Source: Ectothiorhodospira haloalkaliphila ATCC 51935 (GTDB taxonomy: Bacteria > Pseudomonadota > Gammaproteobacteria > Ectothiorhodospirales > Ectothiorhodospiraceae). Taken from it: a DNA stretch of 37,307 nt. Position numbers and translations under genes: made by a program. The stretch spans positions 1-37,307 of the forward strand of contig NZ_KK214995.1 of the NCBI RefSeq assembly GCF_000633935.1, in the 5' to 3' direction. The first letter of the stretch is position 1; every line of letters starts with the position of its first letter. Below the pieces are notes generated by a model, which saw nothing but the letters and a program-made list of their open reading frames with translations, searched no databases and was not told the DNA's origin. This document shows positions 34,019-37,307 of the stretch, piece after piece.

Positions 34019-35230
34019 TTAACTTCCAGTGGTCCGCGCCGCTTTAAAATCTCCGGGTGCATCAAGGATGTTGCGCTTTATGCGCCACATTACTTCAAGA
34101 GTCTTGAGTTGCACGGCGATGAACGGGAGCATGACCAGAAGATGTGCCCAGCTGCCCGCCTGCAGTACGCCGCTGTTGATCAGGCCCAGGTGAATGAAGA
34201 ACATGCCGAAAACGAAGAACGCCACGCCCGGGCAGATCAGAGCAAAGGTGCCGGCATTGCCCTGGCTTCCCCGGGAATAGTCGCGGAAATAACCGAGGCG
34301 CTGCATCACGGCATAGCCGATCAGCCCGAAGAGGATCTGTGCAGACAGGATGGCGGCACCCAGGATCAGCAGCGAGCTGTAGTTGACCGATTGGTCAAAC
34401 CCCTGTTGCAGGCCATAGGACAGACGGATCCAGGTGATGCCCAGCAGGGTCAGGATGGGGATGATGATCCACAGGCTGGGGCTGGCCGCCACATTGATGC
34501 CCTTGACCATCATGGCCTGGAAGCCGTGTACCAGCTTGATCACCGACAGCAGGATGGCGGCGGTGAAAAAGAACATGGACAGCAGGAGGGCAATGATGGC
34601 GGTGGCCTGCGTTTCGCTCATCATGGCCGGTGCTGCCAGGCCCACGGCGATCATGGCCAGGGCGAAGATGGCGATCATGGGCGCCAGACTGTTATTGGAC
34701 GAGAAATCCACGTTGCCTTCGGTGAGGGTGCGGGCAAAGTAGGTGGTCAGGATCTTCAGGGCGTATACCCCCACCGCCATGAAGGCCAGTAGCGCCAGCG
34801 GGAACAGGTATTCCACCACCGACCACAGGTTGGGCACGAACAGTGCGCCCAGCACGAACATCATGTTGATGGACATGGCCAGGGTGAGGGGAATGGCCAT
34901 CAGGGAGATCTCGTTGTTGCTGCAGCGCAGCTGGGTGAATGCCGGCGTGCGGCGGAACTGGCGGTATTCGCGGATGTTCCAGGCCAGCAGCCGGAAGTGC
35001 AGCGCAGCGAGGAGGACCACGGCCAGCAGCACCAGCGCCAGCCCGACCGATGCGGGCGTCACCGGGCCGGTGAGGATGGGCCACAGGTGATTGAAGGTGG
35101 CCATGGAGGGCTGGGGGCGTTCCACCAGAAACATGGGGTACATGAAGAACGAAACGGCCAGACCGCCTGCCCCCAGGGCTGCCAGGAAGAAGAGGGGATG
35201 GTACGACTCGTTGAGGTCGCGTTTGAGCAT
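34019..35230 (-). CDS. TsoY-like multi-spanning membrane protein (403 aa)
   Basis: About ten to eleven hydrophobic helices. The start at 35230 (MLKRDLNESYHPLFF) has AAGGAA upstream and a strong promoter 37-65 bases before it; a longer frame to 35341 would cover that promoter and is rejected. The conserved-looking part LRCSNNEISLMAIPLTLAMSINMMFVLGALFVPNLWSVVEYLFPLALLAF resembles the group annotated as TsoY family (seleno)proteins, distantly like TDT/TehA-type channels. The family name is from memory and should be confirmed. The cysteine in LRCSNNE is a residue of interest in a family with selenoprotein members. It follows the cytochrome c-prime-like gene on the same strand but has its own promoter. 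Confidence 0.6.
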   Translation of the reverse strand: MLKRDLNESYHPLFFLAALGAGGLAVSFFMYPMFLVERPQPSMATFNHLWPILTGPVTPASVGLALVLLAVVLLAALHFRLLAWNIREYRQFRRTPAFTQLRCSNNEISLMAIPLTLAMSINMMFVLGALFVPNLWSVVEYLFPLALLAFMAVGVYALKILTTYFARTLTEGNVDFSSNNSLAPMIAIFALAMIAVGLAAPAMMSETQATAIIALLLSMFFFTAAILLSVIKLVHGFQAMMVKGINVAASPSLWIIIPILTLLGITWIRLSYGLQQGFDQSVNYSSLLILGAAILSAQILFGLIGYAVMQRLGYFRDYSRGSQGNAGTFALICPGVAFFVFGMFFIHLGLINSGVLQAGSWAHLLVMLPFIAVQLKTLEVMWRIKRNILDAPGDFKAARTTGS

Positions 35231-35266
35231 CAAGGTTCCTTGGATGGCGTGGATCAATATCCGTAT

Positions 35267-35295
35267 ATTATAAATTGCTAATATATTTCTGGCAA
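35267..35295 (-). promoter_or_regulatory. Sigma-70-type promoter of the TsoY-like gene
   Basis: On the minus strand TTGCCA (35290-35295) and a perfect TATAAT (35267-35272) are separated by 17 bases, a near-consensus promoter. AATAT/ATATT and ATATTA/TAATAT dyads overlap it and may be an operator. The start codon at 35230 leaves a leader of about 30 bases. Confidence 0.65.
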
Positions 35296-35296
35296 A

Positions 35297-35314
35297 CCCG
35301 GACCTTGGTCCGGG
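35297..35314 (-). terminator. Terminator hairpin after the cytochrome c-prime-like gene
   Basis: CCCGGACC and GGTCCGGG form a perfect eight-bp stem with a two-base loop, followed on the minus strand by TTTGCC. It lies 18 bases past the stop at 35332 and directly upstream of the promoter of the next gene. Confidence 0.6.
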
Positions 35315-35331
35315 AATGGGGTGTGGGTGGC

Positions 35332-35874
35332 TTAGTGACACTCCATGGGCAGGAATTCAAACTGCCGATGACAGGCGATGCACACGTTCTGCACATTCAC
35401 CAGGCGATGCATGATCTCCTGGCTGGGCGCACCCTGCCGGGATTGCTCGGCAATGTCGTCGAATCCCAGGCGCATGGCCCGGTACATCTCCACGAAATCC
35501 GGAGACAGATTGGCCGCCATGCGCTCGAAGCGCCTCAGCTCCCGCTGGTTTGTCCGATGCGGCCGACCTTCTTCCTCATAGGCTTGCGCCAGCAACTTCA
35601 TGCGTTCCAGCATGGCCGAAGTGGGGCGAAAATCCTCGGCCAGGGTGGCGATGCCCTCATGATCATCCTCCAGTGCGGAGGCGAGAATACCGTTGGAGAT
35701 CTCCAGAAACTCCCGCATGTGGCCCAGCAGGTGCTGACGGTCATCGTCGCAAAGATGCAGGGCCGTGCGTGGTTGACCTGGATCCGCATGCACCGGAGTC
35801 ATCATCATCAACAGCATGATCAGCAGAAGAAAAAGGGCCGGAATGCCCGAGCGATATGCGTGTGGTCTTGTCAT
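35332..35874 (-). CDS. Cytochrome c-prime-like heme protein (180 aa)
   Basis: A signal peptide (hydrophobic FLLLIMLLMMMTPVHA) is followed by a mainly helical protein with a single C-terminal heme c motif, CIACH at residues 165-169 in VQNVCIACHRQFEF. This layout, four helices with CxxCH near the end, is that of cytochrome c-prime and related periplasmic cytochromes, which bind NO or act in electron transfer. The many methionines near the N-terminus make the exact start slightly uncertain. It follows the truncated TonB receptor by 37 bases, as if in one transcript. Confidence 0.8.
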   Translation of the reverse strand: MTRPHAYRSGIPALFLLLIMLLMMMTPVHADPGQPRTALHLCDDDRQHLLGHMREFLEISNGILASALEDDHEGIATLAEDFRPTSAMLERMKLLAQAYEEEGRPHRTNQRELRRFERMAANLSPDFVEMYRAMRLGFDDIAEQSRQGAPSQEIMHRLVNVQNVCIACHRQFEFLPMECH

Positions 35875-35911
35875 GGCTTGAATCTGTCCGCGTGTTCAGG
35901 AAAAAGGCGGC

Positions 35912-37088
35912 TCAGCGCAGCGAGTAGCGCAGTCCCACTCGGTAGAACCGACCCGGGTCGGCCAGCAGGCTGCTGTCATTGTTGGCGTCGAACAGGTTGT
36001 CGATGCCGCCATAGAGTTCCAGGTTGTCCCAGTGTCGGGGCTGGAAGCTGGCGGTCAGGTCAGCCACGGTGTAGCTGCTGTCCCGCTCGGTGTTGTCGGC
36101 ATCCAGATAACGCTGGCCCACGTGACGCACGCGCACCTGCCAGAATTGCCTGTCATCGGGTGCCCAGTTGAGGCCGGCCACGGCGGTGATGTCGGGGCTG
36201 TTGGACAGGGTTTTCCCGGTGTTGCGATTCTCGGCGTCCACCCAGGTGCCGGAAAGGTCGGCGTGCACCGTGCGGGTGACAGGTAGTGACAGCAGGCCCT
36301 CCAGGCCACGGATGCGGGCCTCACCCACGTTGCGGAAGGTGATGTATTCCGTGTCCAGGGGCTGTTCACGTACGCGCTCCACCCGGTCGCGAATGTCGGT
36401 GTGGAAGGCAGTGAGTTCGTAGCGCCCACCGCCAATCCGTCCCAGGAGGCCCAGTTCCCAGGTTTCGCTTCGTTCCGGCTTCAGGTCATGAGGCGTCTTG
36501 CCGACACTGGGGTCGGACACATGGGCACCGAGCATGGGCATGCCGCGTGGATTGATATGGTTGGAATCGTAGTCGCGATTCTCGGGCACCTTGAAGCCCT
36601 GGGCGTAGTTGAAGCGCAAGCGGGAGGCTTCGGTCAGGGCGTAGACGCCACCGGCCTTCACGGTGGTGCTGTCTTCGCCCACACTGGCCTCGTCGTAGCG
36701 GGCGCCGTAAACCAGATCCAGACGTTCGCTGGCCTGCCACTCGTGCTGGATGAAGGCACCGCCATGCCAGCGGTCATCGCCATCGCGGTACTGGGCAACG
36801 GCTGCCAGTGTGTGTTCGGCGGCGGGACTCCAGGTGGCCAGCAGGTCGTTGATGGTCTCGGTCAGGATCACATCCCTGCCTCCGGCATCCGTCTGGTCCC
36901 GGTTGTCAAAGCCCAGGTCGCGCCAGGGGATTGCGGTGACGGAGCGTTCCTTTTCATAGCGGCTCTGATACAGGTTGTAACGCAGCCCGAAGCGTTCGTC
37001 GGGACGCCAGTCCAGGGTGCCGGAGACATCGGTGCGACGGTTATCGTCGGTCCAGCGGGTGGGGATGTTGAAGGCTGGAATGGTCTGG
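35912..37088 (-). pseudogene. TonB-dependent receptor, 3' fragment
   Basis: The C-terminal barrel of a TonB-dependent receptor: RFNYAQGFKVPENRDYDSN, LKPERSETWELGL, YELTAFHTDIRDRVERV, FRNVGEARIRGLEGLLSL, TVADLTASFQPRHWDNLELYGGIDNLFDANND and the end FYRVGLRYSLR. The reading frame extends upstream of a GTG at 36871 through WTDDNRRTDVSGTLDWRP to about 37088, then meets an in-frame stop in unrelated sequence. Signal peptide, TonB box, plug and first strands are missing. The 5' end coincides with a repeat-bearing segment that looks like a mobile-element end. Confidence 0.8.
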
Positions 37089-37200
37089 TGTTGTTTCCCA
37101 GATTATTCCACGCCCCTTTTCCCACACAGATCCTGGCTACAGGCCGAGTGTTTTCCCGGATTATGCCCTCGGGTGGAAGATTCCTGGAAGGTGAACGGAT
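37089..37200. repeat. Putative mobile-element end with near-repeated motif
   Basis: TGTTGTTTCCCAGATTATTCC at 37089-37109 and GTGTTTTCCCGGATTATGCCC at about 37148-37168 are near copies spaced about 60 bases apart. The first lies exactly where the receptor coding sequence is broken and begins with TG. Reiterated sites like this occur at ends of IS21-type elements, but no transposase is here, so it would be a solo end or remnant. Confidence 0.4.
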
Positions 37201-37212
37201 GCGGGAAGCTGG

Positions 37213-37240
37213 GGGCGCGAGCCTTGGGTGACTCGCGCCC
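37213..37240 (-). terminator. Hairpin after the gene at the right edge
   Basis: GGGCGCGAG and CTCGCGCCC form a perfect nine-bp stem with a ten-base loop, 13 bases beyond the minus-strand stop at 37253. A terminator role fits; no strong T-run follows. Confidence 0.5.
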
Positions 37241-37252
37241 GGGGGCAAGGAC

Positions 37253-37307
37253 TCAGAAGGGATCCTGCTCGTCGTCGAACAGGGAGGTCTGGCGGGTGTC
37301 GATGGAG
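37253..37307 (-). CDS. C-terminal end of an unidentified protein leaving the window
   Basis: Minus-strand codons from the right edge read SIDTRQTSLFDDEQDPF and stop at 37253-37255. A terminator-like hairpin follows. The 17 residues are acidic and too short for a family call. Confidence 0.5.
   Translation of the reverse strand, partial: SIDTRQTSLFDDEQDPF

Noticed and set aside
1-37307. The whole window as a composite transposon or genomic island between two element ends
   Set aside because: The two end sequences differ, no matching inverted copies or integrase are seen, and the central genes look like ordinary chromosomal operons.

Overview
The window looks like a chromosomal stretch of a high-GC, Gram-negative proteobacterium. 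TonB-dependent receptors, lipoboxes and an outer-membrane uptake logic are present. Gene families (FeS-type photolyase with DUF2256, CobN with ChlI/ChlD-like partners, HmuS-like proteins, a TsoY-like membrane protein) and codon use suggest a gammaproteobacterium, perhaps Chromatiales/Ectothiorhodospiraceae. This placement is inference; no rRNA or other phylogenetic marker is present. The dominant theme is metal and tetrapyrrole handling: iron and heme on the left, arsenic in the middle, cobalt/cobalamin on the right.

Left part (1-11,600). An IS21-family element with a decayed istA enters from the left edge and has cut a TonB-dependent receptor after about 35 codons. That receptor has a Zur-like operator upstream. 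Next is an iron island: two divergently transcribed HmuS-like heme-utilisation proteins and an IsdG-like monooxygenase around Fur-like boxes. It is followed by a compact five-gene operon (4800-8402) ending in a P1B-type ATPase without a CxxC or CPC motif. This operon matches the logic of ferrosome (fez) clusters: a P1B-6 ATPase plus small hydrophobic, glycine-rich and HMA-like proteins. A Fur-like box then precedes a lipoprotein with an FMN_bind domain, and another precedes a large membrane spermidine-synthase-like protein. I consider the iron-storage-like operon beside heme-iron release genes the most exciting system in the window.

Middle part (11,700-20,500). A DUF2256 zinc-ribbon-like protein overlaps a FeS bacterial photolyase with all four cluster cysteines, followed by an ATP-dependent 5-oxoprolinase. 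On the minus strand lies an arsenic module: an MBL-fold protein with a modified metal motif, arsD, and a full two-domain arsA. No arsR or arsenite pump is seen here.

Right part (20,600-33,150). Two cobalamin riboswitches face each other across a cobalt/corrinoid region. The plus-strand riboswitch leads cobW, cobN, a ChlI-like AAA ATPase and a minimal VWA (ChlD-like) subunit, together an aerobic-type cobaltochelatase. The minus-strand riboswitch leads a heme-receptor-like TonB receptor and a lipoprotein/permease/ATPase ABC importer. The operons converge with only six bases between them.

Right edge (33,150-37,307). A DUF1992 gene sits between two perfect 15-bp inverted repeats. Beyond it lie a TsoY-like membrane protein with a strong sigma-70-type promoter, a cytochrome c-prime-like protein, the 3' part of a second truncated TonB receptor, and the tail of a gene leaving the window. 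The region holds no visible tRNA, rRNA or CRISPR array.
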